From Rhodobacter xanthinilyticus (GTDB lineage: Bacteria; Pseudomonadota; Alphaproteobacteria; Rhodobacterales; Rhodobacteraceae): 64,000 bases of DNA. Each line of letters starts with the position of its first letter. The stretch's first letter is position 1. The position numbers and the translations under genes were made by a program. Location: positions 1,459,501 through 1,523,500 of the forward strand of contig NZ_CP017781.1 of the NCBI RefSeq assembly GCF_001856665.1. The letters are read 5' to 3'. Shown here in pieces: positions 8,655-16,310 of the stretch. Under the pieces are notes generated by a model. It was not told the DNA's origin. It saw only the letters and a list, made by a program, of their open reading frames with translations, and did no database searches.

Positions 8655-9122
8655 ATGCCCGAAAGCCCGCCCGAACGCCCGCAAGACCCGCATGAGACCG
8701 CCCGCGAGATCCGCCGCCGCCGGGCGCGCGCGCGCGCGGGGCGGCGCGCGCGCAAACGCGCGCTGATCCGCGCGTTTTGGCTCGTGGTGGGGCTTCTGTT
8801 CACCGGGCTCGGCTTTGTCGGGCTGTTCTTGCCGGTCGTGCCGACGGTGCCCTTCCTGATCGTCGCGGCGGCGGCTTTCGCGCGCTCCTCGCGCCGGCTC
8901 GAGACCTGGCTGCTCGAGCATCGCCAGTTCGGGCCCCTGATCCGCGCCTGGCGCGAGACCGGGGCGATCCCGCGGCGCGCCAAATGGATGGCGGGGGCGG
9001 GCTCGCTCACCGGGCTCGGGGTGTTTGTGGTGCTGCGCGAGCCGACGCTGTGGCAGGGGCTGGGCGTCGGCGGGCTGATCGCGGCGGGCCTCAGCTATGT
9101 CTTCACCCGCCCCGATGGCTGA
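8655..9122 (+). CDS. DUF454 (YbaN-like) inner-membrane protein
   Basis: A 155-residue protein with a highly basic N-terminus (residues 15-36, Arg-rich) followed by membrane segments and the DUF454 signature LFLPVVPTVPFLIVAAAAFARSS. The rest of the family pattern (LETWLLEHRQFGPLIRAWRE, IPRRAKWMA) is present. The function of the family is unknown, but it is often found beside haem or iron uptake genes. Here it sits 72 bp after hmuV on the same strand, preceded by a possible TTGACG element. Its stop lies only 5 bp from the stop of a convergent gene, leaving no room for a terminator. Confidence 0.82.
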   Translation: MPESPPERPQDPHETAREIRRRRARARAGRRARKRALIRAFWLVVGLLFTGLGFVGLFLPVVPTVPFLIVAAAAFARSSRRLETWLLEHRQFGPLIRAWRETGAIPRRAKWMAGAGSLTGLGVFVVLREPTLWQGLGVGGLIAAGLSYVFTRPDG

Positions 9123-9127
9123 GCCGC

Positions 9128-9637
9128 TTATTTGACCTGGGCCGCGACGCTCTCGGCAAAACTCTCGACCAGCGCCTTGTAATAGACCGGCTCGTCGCGG
9201 GTGCTCACCACCACCGATTTGCCCAGATCCTGCGCCGGGATCAGCGCGCGCGTCGAGACCGAGACCTGATAGCTGCCGCCCATCACGCCCGCCGGGTCGC
9301 CGGTCATCACCACCTTGCCGGCAAGCACCGCATCCTCGATCCCGGTGACGGTCTTGAACGAATCCGAAAGCGCCAGCTCGTCGATATCGATCACGATCCG
9401 CGAGCCGAGATCGGCGCTCAGGTGATCGACGAGACGCGCCTCGATCGCGGCCTCGAGATCGGGGGCGATGCGGGCGAAATAGCGCGCGGCTTCGGGGTTC
9501 GCGATCGCGCTGACATCGGCGCTGACATGGACATCCTTGACCATCGGCGCGGTGGGCATCGCGCCGGCGGGAAGCGCGGCGAGGAGGCTCGCCGCGCTCA
9601 GCGCGGCGGCGGTGACGATCTTCATCTTGGAAAACAT
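9128..9637 (-). CDS. Secreted protein of unknown function, under sigma-EcfG control
   Basis: The protein has 169 residues from the ATG at 9637, chosen because AAAGGACAG lies 4 bp upstream. A lipid-free signal peptide (MFSKMKIVTAAALSAASLLAALPAGA) precedes a mature domain of about 140 residues with no family I recognise. The mature part alternates helices and strands (DVHVSADVSAIAN..., RIVIDIDELALSDSF, GSYQVSVSTRALIPA) and has no cysteine, so a small periplasmic fold is likely. A canonical EcfG promoter lies 48 bp upstream. It is therefore probably a periplasmic general-stress protein. Its stop is 5 bp from the convergent DUF454 gene. Confidence 0.75.
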   Translation of the reverse strand: MFSKMKIVTAAALSAASLLAALPAGAMPTAPMVKDVHVSADVSAIANPEAARYFARIAPDLEAAIEARLVDHLSADLGSRIVIDIDELALSDSFKTVTGIEDAVLAGKVVMTGDPAGVMGGSYQVSVSTRALIPAQDLGKSVVVSTRDEPVYYKALVESFAESVAAQVK

Positions 9638-9684
9638 GATCTGTCCTTTCAACGGGGGGCCGGGGCTCCGGCCTTCGCAAGATC

Positions 9685-9709
9685 AACGCGCAGGGCGCCT
9701 CGCGGTTCC
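9685..9709 (-). promoter_or_regulatory. Sigma-EcfG promoter of the secreted stress protein
   Basis: On the minus strand GGAAC (9709-9705) and CGTT (9688-9685) are separated by exactly 16 bp, the canonical alphaproteobacterial EcfG spacing. It lies 48 bp upstream of the ATG at 9637. Confidence 0.85.
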
Positions 9710-9751
9710 GGCCCGGGCCCGAAATTTCTACGCAAATCATTGAAAAGACAT

Positions 9752-9790
9752 AAAAAGACCCCGGCGCCGAGGGTGAGCTCGGGGCCGGGG
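9752..9790 (-). terminator. Intrinsic terminator after phyR
   Basis: On the minus strand a long GC hairpin (CCCCGGC...GAG paired with CTCGG...GCCGGGG, 9759-9790) is followed by TCTTTTTA. It is 36 bp after the phyR stop, and insulates phyR from the EcfG promoter of the next gene. Confidence 0.85.
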
Positions 9791-9825
9791 CCAGTCGGAG
9801 GGAGCCTTGGGGGGAGGGAAACCCG

Positions 9826-10635
9826 TCAGGCGTCGATCCCTTCGGTCGAGGCAAAGAACATCGCCTGGCTCACCGCCGAGCGGACCTGTTCTTCGGAGAA
9901 GGGCTTGGTGATCAGGAAGGCGGGCTCGGGCTTCGCGCCGGTCAGGAGCCGCTCGGGGAAGGCGGTGATGAAGATCACCGGCATATCCTCGAACTGCGCG
10001 AGGATGTCGTCGACCGCATCGATCCCCGAGGAATTGTCGGCCAGCTGGATATCGCTGAGGATCAGGTCGGGCTTGATCTTCGCGGCAAGCGCCACGGCCT
10101 CCTTGCGGGTGCGCGCGATGCCGGTGACCTCATGGCCGATCGAGGTGACGATATCGGCGATATCCATCGCGATGATCGCCTCATCCTCGATGATCATCAC
10201 CCGCCCGGTCACCGCGGCCTCCATCTCGGCCTGAGCGGCGCGGATCAGAAGATCGACCTCGTCGCGCTCGCGCTGCATGATCGCGGCGATCTCGGGAACC
10301 GTGAAGCCCTCGATGACGTTGAGCAGCAGCGCCTCGCGGGAATTGGGGGTGAGGCGCGCCATATGGGCCTGGGCCTGGGCGCCGTAGCGGCTGTCGGGCT
10401 CGCCCAAGGGGGCGCCGGCGCTCGACCAGACCAGGTGGAAGGCGTGGAAGAGCCCGAGTTTCGGGGTCTCGGCGGCGGCCAGAACCGAAGGGTCGACCAA
10501 GAGGCTCTCCAGCGTCGCGGCGGCAAAACGGTCGCCGCTGTCCTGATTGCCGGTCAGCGCGCGCGCATAGCGGCGCAGATAGGGCAGGTCGCGCGCAATC
10601 GCGGAGCTGAGGTCGAGATCGGCAGTCGATGCCAT
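9826..10635 (-). CDS. phyR: PhyR, anti-anti-sigma response regulator of the general stress response
   Basis: The protein has 269 residues from the ATG at 10635, preceded by GGGAG. Residues 1-140 are an ECF-sigma-like output domain (DLPYLRRYARALTG..., NSREALLLNVIEGFTVPEIAAIM). Residues 145-265 are a receiver domain (VMIIEDEAIIAMD) with phospho-acceptor Asp195 in DLILSDIQL and the conserved Lys in LITKPFSEEQ. This inverted order, sigma-like domain first, defines PhyR. When phosphorylated it sequesters NepR and frees EcfG. The gene is divergent from nepR-ecfG and shares a superimposed EcfG promoter with it. Confidence 0.96.
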   Translation of the reverse strand: MASTADLDLSSAIARDLPYLRRYARALTGNQDSGDRFAAATLESLLVDPSVLAAAETPKLGLFHAFHLVWSSAGAPLGEPDSRYGAQAQAHMARLTPNSREALLLNVIEGFTVPEIAAIMQRERDEVDLLIRAAQAEMEAAVTGRVMIIEDEAIIAMDIADIVTSIGHEVTGIARTRKEAVALAAKIKPDLILSDIQLADNSSGIDAVDDILAQFEDMPVIFITAFPERLLTGAKPEPAFLITKPFSEEQVRSAVSQAMFFASTEGIDA

Positions 10636-10664
10636 GAAAAATACTCCCAATGCATTTTTTTCAG

Positions 10665-10689
10665 GGAACCAACGCGCTTCCCCCGCGTT
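10665..10689 (+). promoter_or_regulatory. Sigma-EcfG promoter of nepR-ecfG
   Basis: GGAAC (10665-10669) and CGTT (10686-10689) are separated by 16 bp. It lies 32 bp upstream of the nepR ATG, giving positive autoregulation by EcfG. It overlaps the phyR promoter on the other strand almost completely. Confidence 0.9.
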
Positions 10690-10696
10690 GGGTTCC
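10671..10696 (-). promoter_or_regulatory. Sigma-EcfG promoter of phyR
   Basis: On the minus strand GGAAC (10696-10692) and CGTT (10674-10671) are separated by 17 bp. It lies 35 bp upstream of the phyR ATG. Both elements are part of a near-perfect palindrome that also contains the nepR promoter, so the -35 of each promoter sits beside the -10 of the other. Confidence 0.87.
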
Positions 10697-10721
10697 ATGA
10701 ATAATCGCGGAAATTACGAAA

Positions 10722-10904
10722 ATGAGTGCAAGCGAAAACATGCCCGAGACCCCGCCCAAGCCCCGTCTGCGGCGCGATATCGACGAGAACCTCAAGCGCG
10801 TCTATGAAGATGCGCTGAGCCTCGAGGTGCCCGACCGGTTCAAGGATCTGCTCGCGCAGCTCAAATCCGCCGAGGCCGCGCGCAAGGCGGAGGGCGGCCA
10901 ATGA
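10722..10904 (+). CDS. nepR: NepR anti-sigma factor
   Basis: A 60-residue cytoplasmic anti-sigma factor that binds EcfG and is titrated by phosphorylated PhyR. The core LRRDIDENLKRVYEDALSLE followed by VPDRFKDLLAQL is the conserved NepR segment (two helices, about residues 16-48). The disordered acidic/basic tails are also typical. It lies directly opposite phyR, and its stop overlaps the ecfG ATG by 4 bp (ATGA), giving coupled anti-sigma/sigma synthesis. Confidence 0.95.
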   Translation: MSASENMPETPPKPRLRRDIDENLKRVYEDALSLEVPDRFKDLLAQLKSAEAARKAEGGQ

Positions 10905-11476
10905 CCGAGACGCCGCCGGTTTTCGCCGATCCGCGCGACGAGCTCGCCGATCATATCCCCGCGCTGCGCGCCTTCGCGATCTCGCTCACCCGTAACGTCT
11001 CCGAGGCCGATGACCTCGTGCAGGAGGCGATCCTGAAGGCCTGGTCGAATATCGAGAAATTCACCGTCGGCACCGACCTGCGCGCCTGGCTCTTCACGAT
11101 CTTGCGCAACACCTTCTATTCGGCGCGCCGCAAGACCCGCCGCGAGGTGGCCGACCCCGAGGGCGCCTATGCGGCCGCGCTTTTCGATCCGCCGCGCCAT
11201 GACGGGCGGCTTGCGCTCGACGAATTCGCCCGCGCCTTCGATCAGCTCACCCCCGAACACCGCGAGGTTCTGATCCTCGTCGGCGCGAACGGCTATTCCT
11301 ATGAGGAGGCGGGCGCGATGATGGGGGTGGCGACGGGCACGGCGAAAAGCCGCGCGCACCGGGCGCGGGCGCGGCTGGCCGAGCTTCTCGGGCTCGAGGA
11401 GGGCGAGGACCCGGTCGCGGGCCAATCGGCCGAGACGCTGGCGGTGATGGGCCGCTCGGGGATCGCGGCGGCATGA
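10901..11476 (+). CDS. ecfG: EcfG, general stress response ECF sigma factor
   Basis: A 191-residue ECF sigma factor. Region 2 covers about residues 15-75 (IPALRAFAISLTRNVSEADDLVQEAILKAW). Region 4 covers about residues 110-165 (LTPEHREVLILVGANGYSYEEAGAMMGV with the HTH ending TAKSRAHRARARL). It is preceded by nepR in a 4-bp overlap and followed by a kinase gene also in 4-bp overlap. At least six matching EcfG promoters lie within 10 kb, so this factor very likely drives the surrounding island. Confidence 0.95.
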   Translation: MTETPPVFADPRDELADHIPALRAFAISLTRNVSEADDLVQEAILKAWSNIEKFTVGTDLRAWLFTILRNTFYSARRKTRREVADPEGAYAAALFDPPRHDGRLALDEFARAFDQLTPEHREVLILVGANGYSYEEAGAMMGVATGTAKSRAHRARARLAELLGLEEGEDPVAGQSAETLAVMGRSGIAAA

Positions 11477-13284
11477 GACGGGCGCTGCCGCGCCGCCTTG
11501 GCGGCCTCGGCGCGCGCCTCGTCATCTTGATGGGGCTCGCGCTTCTGCCGCTGGCGGTGCTCACCTATGTGCAGACGCTCGAGGCCAATTCCGTCTCCCG
11601 CAAACGCGCCGAGACCGCGATCTTGGGCGAGACCCTGATGGCGGGGGCGAGCCTGAGCGAGCAGATCATGCGCGCCCAGGGCGCGGCGCAGGGGCTCGCG
11701 GCGGCGATGGGCGGCATCGACCCCGCGACACCCGAGGCCGAGGCCGAGTGCCGCGCGACGCTCGAGCGGTTCGTCAGCGCCAATCAGGCGCTCTTTTCCT
11801 TTGCGGGCTATGTCGAGGCCAATGGCCAGATGCGCTGCACCTCGAATGGCGAGTCGATGAATTTCGGCGAGACCGAGACGCTGCGGGCGATGATGGAGGA
11901 CCCGCGCCCGGTGCTGCGGCTCAACCGCCGCGGCGTGATGTCGAAGACGACGGTGCTCTTGCTGGTCAATCCGGTGATGGATGGCGCGGGGCGGGTGACG
12001 GGGTTTCTGTCGCTCTCGATCCCCCATTCGATCTTGCGCCGCGAGACCGATGGCGATCTCGGCGCCGAGGGCAAGCCCTTGGCGCTCTTCACCTTTTCCA
12101 ACGAAGATGAGCTTTTGACCTCCTCGATCGGGGTCGATCAGGCGCCCGGCCGGCTGCCGCGGGGCTTTTCGATCGAGCCCTGGCTTGGCAACCGCGGCGA
12201 CAGTTTTCTCGCGCGCACCGCCGAGGGCGAGATGCGCGCCTTTGCGGTGGTGCCGCTGGTCCCGCGGCAGATCTATCTCGTCGGCTCCTGGCCCGAGGAG
12301 CAGCTCGGGCTGAGCTTTCTCAACGCCGATCTGCCGGCCTCGCTGTTTCCGGCGCTGATGTGGGGGGCGAGCCTGCTGGTCGCCTGGCTTGCCGCCGAGG
12401 CGCAGGTTCTGCGCCATGTGCGCGCGCTGCGGGCCTCGATCACCGCCTTTGCCGGGGGCGATCGCAAGGTCAAGCCGCTCGCCTTTGGCGCGGCCGCGCG
12501 CGAGCTGCGCGAGGTGGGGGCGGCCTATGAGAAGATGACGCTCTCGATCTTGCATGACGAGGCCGAGCTCGAGGATATCATCCACCAAAAAGAGGTGCTC
12601 CTGCGCGAGGTCCACCACCGGGTGAAGAACAACCTCCAGCTGATCGCCTCGATCATCAACATGCAGCTGCGCTCGGTCAAAAGCCCCGAGGCGCGCGAGG
12701 CGATGCGCTCGGTGCAGGAGCGCGTGCTCTCGCTCGCCACCATCCACCGCGAGCTCTACCAGACGAGCGGGCTGACCGATGTGCGCGCCGATGAACTCCT
12801 GCCGCAGATCGTGCGCCATATCCTGAAGATCGCCGAGACCCCGCGGCGGCGCTTCGCGGTCGAGACCGCGATCGACGAGATCCGCCTGCCGCCCGATCAG
12901 GCGGTGCCGCTGGCGCTGTTTCTGACCGAGGGGCTCGCCAATGTCATCAAGCACAGCCATGCCGGCGCGGGTGCGCGCGCGCGGGTCGATCTGCGGCTTG
13001 GCCATTGCCCGACGGCGGGCGAGGCGCGGCTCGAGCTCGTCAATGACATCGGCTCCGGCGCGCCGGCGCCGAGCGCCATGACCTCGGACGGGTTTGGCAC
13101 GCAGCTCCTGACCGCCTTTGCCCGCCAGCTCGAGGGGCGGGTGGAGCGCGGGCTGACTGAGGCGGGGCGCTATCGGCTGGCGGTGGTCTTCCCGCTGCGC
13201 GCGCTCGATGAGGCCGAGGCGAGGCGCGCCCCCGCCGAGCCGCCCGAGGGCGCGCCCGAAGCCGGTGAAGAAGACCCCGCCTGA
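11473..13284 (+). CDS. Membrane HisKA_2/HWE-type sensor kinase, probable PhyR kinase
   Basis: A 603-residue sensor kinase. Residues 14-33 form a first membrane helix, about 35-280 an extracytoplasmic sensor, and about 285-310 a second membrane helix. A HAMP-like linker follows, then a HisKA_2 core LLREVHHRVKNNLQLIASI with His382 as the probable phosphoryl acceptor, and a C-terminal HATPase (LFLTEGLANVIKHSHA, GFGTQLL). It overlaps ecfG by four bases. Kinases of this class adjacent to phyR-nepR-ecfG usually phosphorylate PhyR. The sensor contains paired Cys (ECRATLERF and QMRCTSNGE) that might be redox-sensitive, which is inference. Confidence 0.9.
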   Translation: MRRALPRRLGGLGARLVILMGLALLPLAVLTYVQTLEANSVSRKRAETAILGETLMAGASLSEQIMRAQGAAQGLAAAMGGIDPATPEAEAECRATLERFVSANQALFSFAGYVEANGQMRCTSNGESMNFGETETLRAMMEDPRPVLRLNRRGVMSKTTVLLLVNPVMDGAGRVTGFLSLSIPHSILRRETDGDLGAEGKPLALFTFSNEDELLTSSIGVDQAPGRLPRGFSIEPWLGNRGDSFLARTAEGEMRAFAVVPLVPRQIYLVGSWPEEQLGLSFLNADLPASLFPALMWGASLLVAWLAAEAQVLRHVRALRASITAFAGGDRKVKPLAFGAAARELREVGAAYEKMTLSILHDEAELEDIIHQKEVLLREVHHRVKNNLQLIASIINMQLRSVKSPEAREAMRSVQERVLSLATIHRELYQTSGLTDVRADELLPQIVRHILKIAETPRRRFAVETAIDEIRLPPDQAVPLALFLTEGLANVIKHSHAGAGARARVDLRLGHCPTAGEARLELVNDIGSGAPAPSAMTSDGFGTQLLTAFARQLEGRVERGLTEAGRYRLAVVFPLRALDEAEARRAPAEPPEGAPEAGEEDPA

Positions 13285-13316
13285 GCGCAGGGCCGCGCCC
13301 ATGCGCCGGACAGAAA

Positions 13317-13348
13317 AACGCCCCGCAGCCAATGGCTTGCGGGGCGTT
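13317..13348. terminator. Bidirectional terminator between the stress kinase and the AI-2E gene
   Basis: An 11-bp perfect stem (AACGCCCCGCA/TGCGGGGCGTT) with an inner GCC/GGC is flanked by an A-run on the left and T residues on the right. It serves both the plus-strand ecfG operon and the minus-strand operon ending at 13351. Confidence 0.9.
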
Positions 13349-13350
13349 CT

Positions 13351-14370
13351 TCATCCGTCCTGCGCGGCGGGCTCCTGCCAGAGCGCCATCGCCCACAAGA
13401 TCAACGGGATCGCCACGATCCCCCCGATCGGCCCCCAGAGCCAGATCCCGAAGAGCAGCGCCAGAAATACGCCGAGCGGGTTGATCTCCATCCGCCGGCC
13501 GACAAAGGCGGGGGTGACGAACTGGCTCTCGAGGAAATTCAGCCCGATATAGCCAAGCGCCGGCAAGAGCGCCGCCGCCCCGTCAAAACCCGCCACCCCC
13601 GCAAAGAGCAGCGTCACGAACAGAAGCGCCGGCCCGAGGAAGATGATGTAATTGACCAGAAAGGCGAGCGCCCCCCAGGCCAGCGCCCCGGGCAGGCCGA
13701 GCGCGGTGAGCCACAGCCCCGTCGCCGCGCCGAGGGCCGCGTTGATCACCGTGATGATCCCGAAATAGCGCGAGACGAGGGATTCGGCGGCGAAGAGCCG
13801 CGCGGTGAGGCCGGCGCGCGCCTGCGGTCGGGCAAGGCGGGCGGGCAGGGCGGTGTAAAGTTCGCGTCGGGTCAGCAGGAAGAAGAACAGCGCGCCGATG
13901 AAAGTGAGCACCTGCGCGCCCACCGCCGGCGCGATCAGCAGCGCATCGGTGACCGTCGGCATCGCGATCGCGCCCTCGGGCGGGGCGGCGCTCGCGGGGC
14001 TGCCCGGGTTGACCGTCGTCGCGACCTCGCGCGAGACATCCTTGAGCCCCGAGGCAAGCCCCCGCAGCGCGCGCAGCACGTCTTGCAGATCGCTCCAGAC
14101 CTTCGGCGCCTGTTCGAAAAGCTGCGCGAGGATCGGCTGGAAGAGCAGCAAGATGCCGCCGATCGCGAGCAGCGCGACGGTCAGCGCCGCGAGCGCCGCC
14201 CCCCCGCGCGCCAGCCCGCGCCGCTCGAGCGCCTCGGCCAGCGGCGCGAGCACGAGCCCGACGGTGAGGCCAAGCGTGGTTGGCGCGGCGATATCGGCGG
14301 TGGCGTCGAGCGCGGCGGCGCTGGCCAGCGCGGCGAGCAGGCAAAGCGAGATCTGGGCGGCACGGTCCAT
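13351..14370 (-). CDS. AI-2E transporter family membrane protein
   Basis: A 339-residue inner-membrane protein with seven to eight hydrophobic segments and the family landmarks FGIITVINAALGAATGLWLTALGLPGALAWGAL, NFLESQFVTPAFVGRRMEINPL and GPIGGIVAIPL. The family (PerM/YdiK-like) includes exporters and Na+/H+ antiporters; the AI-2 role is proven for few members. It is the last gene of a minus-strand operon headed by csbD, so a stress-related envelope function is more likely here than quorum signalling. Confidence 0.85.
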   Translation of the reverse strand: MDRAAQISLCLLAALASAAALDATADIAAPTTLGLTVGLVLAPLAEALERRGLARGGAALAALTVALLAIGGILLLFQPILAQLFEQAPKVWSDLQDVLRALRGLASGLKDVSREVATTVNPGSPASAAPPEGAIAMPTVTDALLIAPAVGAQVLTFIGALFFFLLTRRELYTALPARLARPQARAGLTARLFAAESLVSRYFGIITVINAALGAATGLWLTALGLPGALAWGALAFLVNYIIFLGPALLFVTLLFAGVAGFDGAAALLPALGYIGLNFLESQFVTPAFVGRRMEINPLGVFLALLFGIWLWGPIGGIVAIPLILWAMALWQEPAAQDG

Positions 14371-14444
14371 CGGCGGTCCCTGTGTGAGACGGGCCGCCGC
14401 GGGGTGGCGGCGGCCCGGTGGGGGGAGGGGGAGAGAGGGCGCGG

Positions 14445-15398
14445 TCAGTGCGCGAGGCCGTTGCCGCGCAACCGCTCCTGCGCGGCGCGCGAGAGGGTCT
14501 CGATCTCATCGGCAAGGCGCGCGCGCAGATCGGCGCTCGTCTCGCGCAGGCCCTCGCCCGCGCTGTCGCGCGCCGCGCGCGCCTGCGCGCCCGCCTTGCG
14601 CATCATCGCCTCGGCCGGGCCCTGCGCGGCGGCGGTGCTGCGCGCGCTCAACAGGCTCTCGGCGAGCGCCGCATAGGGCGCCAGCCGCGCCAGATCGGGC
14701 GCGATCTGCGCCAGCTGCGCGCGCGCCTTGGGCGAGCGCGCCGCCCAGATCGCGGTGGCGCCCGCAACCCCGGCCGCCGCCGTGGCATAGGGGTGACGGC
14801 GGATCAGATCGAGGCCCGCCTCCATCCCCTCGGCCGCCTGCGCGCCGATCTCGCGCGCCCGGCGATAAGCCTCGGCGCGGGCCTGCGCCACCCGCTCGGC
14901 GGTATCCTCGGTCAAGCCCTCGAGGTCATGGCGGAAGGACACCGCAAGATCTTGCGCGAGCGCCTCAGCGATTTTCGCCTTCTCCCGCGCCAGATCGAGC
15001 GCCTCGGCGCCCTTTTGCGCGCTCACCTCGGCCAGCGTGGCGAGCTTCTCCTCGGCGCTCGCATAGGCCGCATCGGCGAGCGCGCGCCAGGCCTCGCGGG
15101 CCTCCGCCGCCGCCTCACCGAGCGGCTTTTTCGGCGCGAGCGCCGCCTCGGCCTCGTCCAAAAGCCCGCGTTTGGGCGCGCTCAGATAGGCAAGGCCGAG
15201 CCCCGCGAGCGCCCCGAGGAGCGGGTTGACCCGCATCCCTGCCCCCGCGAGCGCGCCAAGCCCCGCGCCGGCCGCAAGCCGCGCGCCCGACGGCGATTTC
15301 GCCCCGAGCCCCGCCCAGAGCGAGGTGATTTCCGCCTCGGCCGCCGCGGCCTGAGCTTCGAGATCTTTCATTTCTTTTTTCAGAGCTTTACCAGCCAT
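14445..15398 (-). CDS. Ala/Glu-rich membrane-associated protein of unknown function
   Basis: A 317-residue protein I cannot assign to a family. It starts with a coiled-coil-like segment (KALKKEMKDLEAQAAAAEAEI, 5-25), then a Gly/Ala-rich hydrophobic hairpin (about 38-75, ARLAAGAGLGALAGAG...LGALAGLGLAYLSAP). A long Ala-rich helical region (80-200) follows, then a second short hydrophobic segment (YATAAAGVAGATAIWAA) and a helical tail. The start is supported by AAAGGACAG, the same leader as the gene at 9637. It sits between the holin-like gene and the AI-2E gene. Architecture suggests a membrane-tethered helical stalk; function is unknown. Confidence 0.65.
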   Translation of the reverse strand: MAGKALKKEMKDLEAQAAAAEAEITSLWAGLGAKSPSGARLAAGAGLGALAGAGMRVNPLLGALAGLGLAYLSAPKRGLLDEAEAALAPKKPLGEAAAEAREAWRALADAAYASAEEKLATLAEVSAQKGAEALDLAREKAKIAEALAQDLAVSFRHDLEGLTEDTAERVAQARAEAYRRAREIGAQAAEGMEAGLDLIRRHPYATAAAGVAGATAIWAARSPKARAQLAQIAPDLARLAPYAALAESLLSARSTAAAQGPAEAMMRKAGAQARAARDSAGEGLRETSADLRARLADEIETLSRAAQERLRGNGLAH

Positions 15399-15440
15399 GG
15401 ATCTGTCCTTTCAGGGAAAGCCTTTGAAAAGGCTGAAGAA

Positions 15441-15770
15441 TTAGAGTTTCGGTGGGCGGTGCCGGAGCACCTGCGCCGCCCGCGCCCGCGCCAGAAGCCA
15501 GAAGACGAGCGCCAAGACCGCCGCCGCCCCCGCCATCAGCCCGAGCGCCGCCGCCGCGCTGAACCCCGCCGCGATCAGCGCCATCACCGCGCCCGCCAGC
15601 CCGAGCCCGAGCCCGAGCGCCACCATGAAGAGCGCCAGAACGCCAAACACGACCGCCTCGACCGCCCAGCCGCCCCGCTCGCGCGCGGTGAGCTCCCACA
15701 GCCGCAGCTTGATCCGCAACAGCCGTTTGAGCAGCCGCAACAGGGGGAGAAAGGCGGGCAGGTCGGTCAT
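15441..15770 (-). CDS. Phage-holin-3_6-like small membrane protein
   Basis: A 109-residue protein starting at the ATG at 15770 (GAGGA 4 bp upstream). An amphipathic basic N-terminus (LLRLLKRLLRIKLRLWELTARER) is followed by two strongly hydrophobic helices (about 45-75 and 77-100), the pattern of the putative holin superfamily III. No phage genes are nearby, so this is a bacterial envelope/stress relative rather than a lysis gene. It begins 7 bp after the stop of the PLDc_N gene, in the csbD operon. Confidence 0.7.
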   Translation of the reverse strand: MTDLPAFLPLLRLLKRLLRIKLRLWELTARERGGWAVEAVVFGVLALFMVALGLGLGLAGAVMALIAAGFSAAAALGLMAGAAAVLALVFWLLARARAAQVLRHRPPKL

Positions 15771-15777
15771 GGCATCC

Positions 15778-15984
15778 TCACACGAGACGTTTCTCCGCAC
15801 GCGGGCCGAAGAGCAGCCACAGCACGAAGCCCAGGAGCGGCAGGAGCACGATCACCAGCACCCAAAGCGCCTTGCGCCCGGCACTCGCCCCCGATCCGAG
15901 GATCGAGATCAGCGCATAGATGTCGAGCGCGAGGACGATCAGCCCGCCAAAACCCGAGACATTGAGAAGGGAAAATTCGGTCAT
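15778..15984 (-). CDS. PLDc_N-domain small membrane protein
   Basis: A 68-residue protein with two membrane helices (FGGLIVLALDIYALISILGS and ALWVLVIVLLPLLGFVLWLLFGP) matching the PLD nuclease N-terminal (PLDc_N) domain, including the ...PLLGFVLWLLFGPR end. In longer proteins this domain precedes cardiolipin synthase catalytic domains; here it stands alone. It is the second gene of the EcfG-driven operon. Confidence 0.82.
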   Translation of the reverse strand: MTEFSLLNVSGFGGLIVLALDIYALISILGSGASAGRKALWVLVIVLLPLLGFVLWLLFGPRAEKRLV

Positions 15985-16011
15985 TGCGGCCTCCTGTTCC
16001 GGGAAAGGGGC

Positions 16012-16031
16012 CCGGAGCCCGCAGGCTCCGG
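16012..16031 (-). repeat. Hairpin just after csbD
   Basis: A perfect 8-bp inverted repeat (CCGGAGCC-CGCA-GGCTCCGG) begins 10 bp past the csbD stop. The following minus-strand sequence has only a short CTTT, so it is a weak terminator or an mRNA-stabilising stem. It would let csbD be made in excess over the rest of the operon. Confidence 0.6.
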
Positions 16032-16041
16032 CGCCAGTCTA

Positions 16042-16239
16042 TCACATCTTGGCAAGCCAGTCATCGACCTCTTTCTCGGCCTCTTCGCGGGCCTTGCCGT
16101 AGCGCTCCTGCACCACGCCCACGAGCCGCTCGCGCTCGCCCTCGATCTGCTCCCATTCGTCATCGGTGATCTCGCCCCATTTCGTGCGGGCGGCCCCCTT
16201 GAGTTGTTTCCACTGGCCTTTGATCTGGTCGATATTCAT
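16042..16239 (-). CDS. csbD: CsbD-family stress protein
   Basis: A 65-residue soluble protein: MNIDQIKGQWKQLKGAARTK opens the CsbD domain (about 1-55), and GEITDDEWEQIEGERERLVGVVQERYGKA completes it. The ATG at 16239 is preferred over 16245 because AGGAG lies 6 bp before it. CsbD proteins are widespread general-stress proteins of unknown biochemical role. A canonical EcfG promoter lies 47 bp upstream, making it the first gene of a five-gene stress operon. Confidence 0.92.
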   Translation of the reverse strand: MNIDQIKGQWKQLKGAARTKWGEITDDEWEQIEGERERLVGVVQERYGKAREEAEKEVDDWLAKM

Positions 16240-16285
16240 CGTCATCTCCTGAGCTGGCGCGGGTTGCGCCGGGTTACGGGGAGAG

Positions 16286-16310
16286 AACGTCCGGGCGGCG
16301 CGCGGGTTCC
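16286..16310 (-). promoter_or_regulatory. Sigma-EcfG promoter of the csbD operon
   Basis: On the minus strand GGAAC (16310-16306) and CGTT (16289-16286) are separated by 16 bp, 47 bp upstream of the csbD ATG. It would drive csbD, PLDc_N, holin-like, the 317-residue protein and AI-2E. Confidence 0.87.

Noticed and set aside
7665-9854. 729-codon minus-strand frame across hmuV, DUF454 and the secreted stress protein
   Set aside because: It crosses several real genes and an EcfG promoter and terminator, and has no recognisable domain.
13351-14370. Quorum-sensing AI-2 exporter
   Set aside because: The family name is historical. No luxS or AI-2 processing genes are present, and the operon context is stress related.
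15441-15770. Prophage lysis gene (holin-like protein)
   Set aside because: No endolysin, integrase or structural phage genes nearby, and the gene sits in an EcfG stress operon. The same fold class is common in bacterial envelope proteins.
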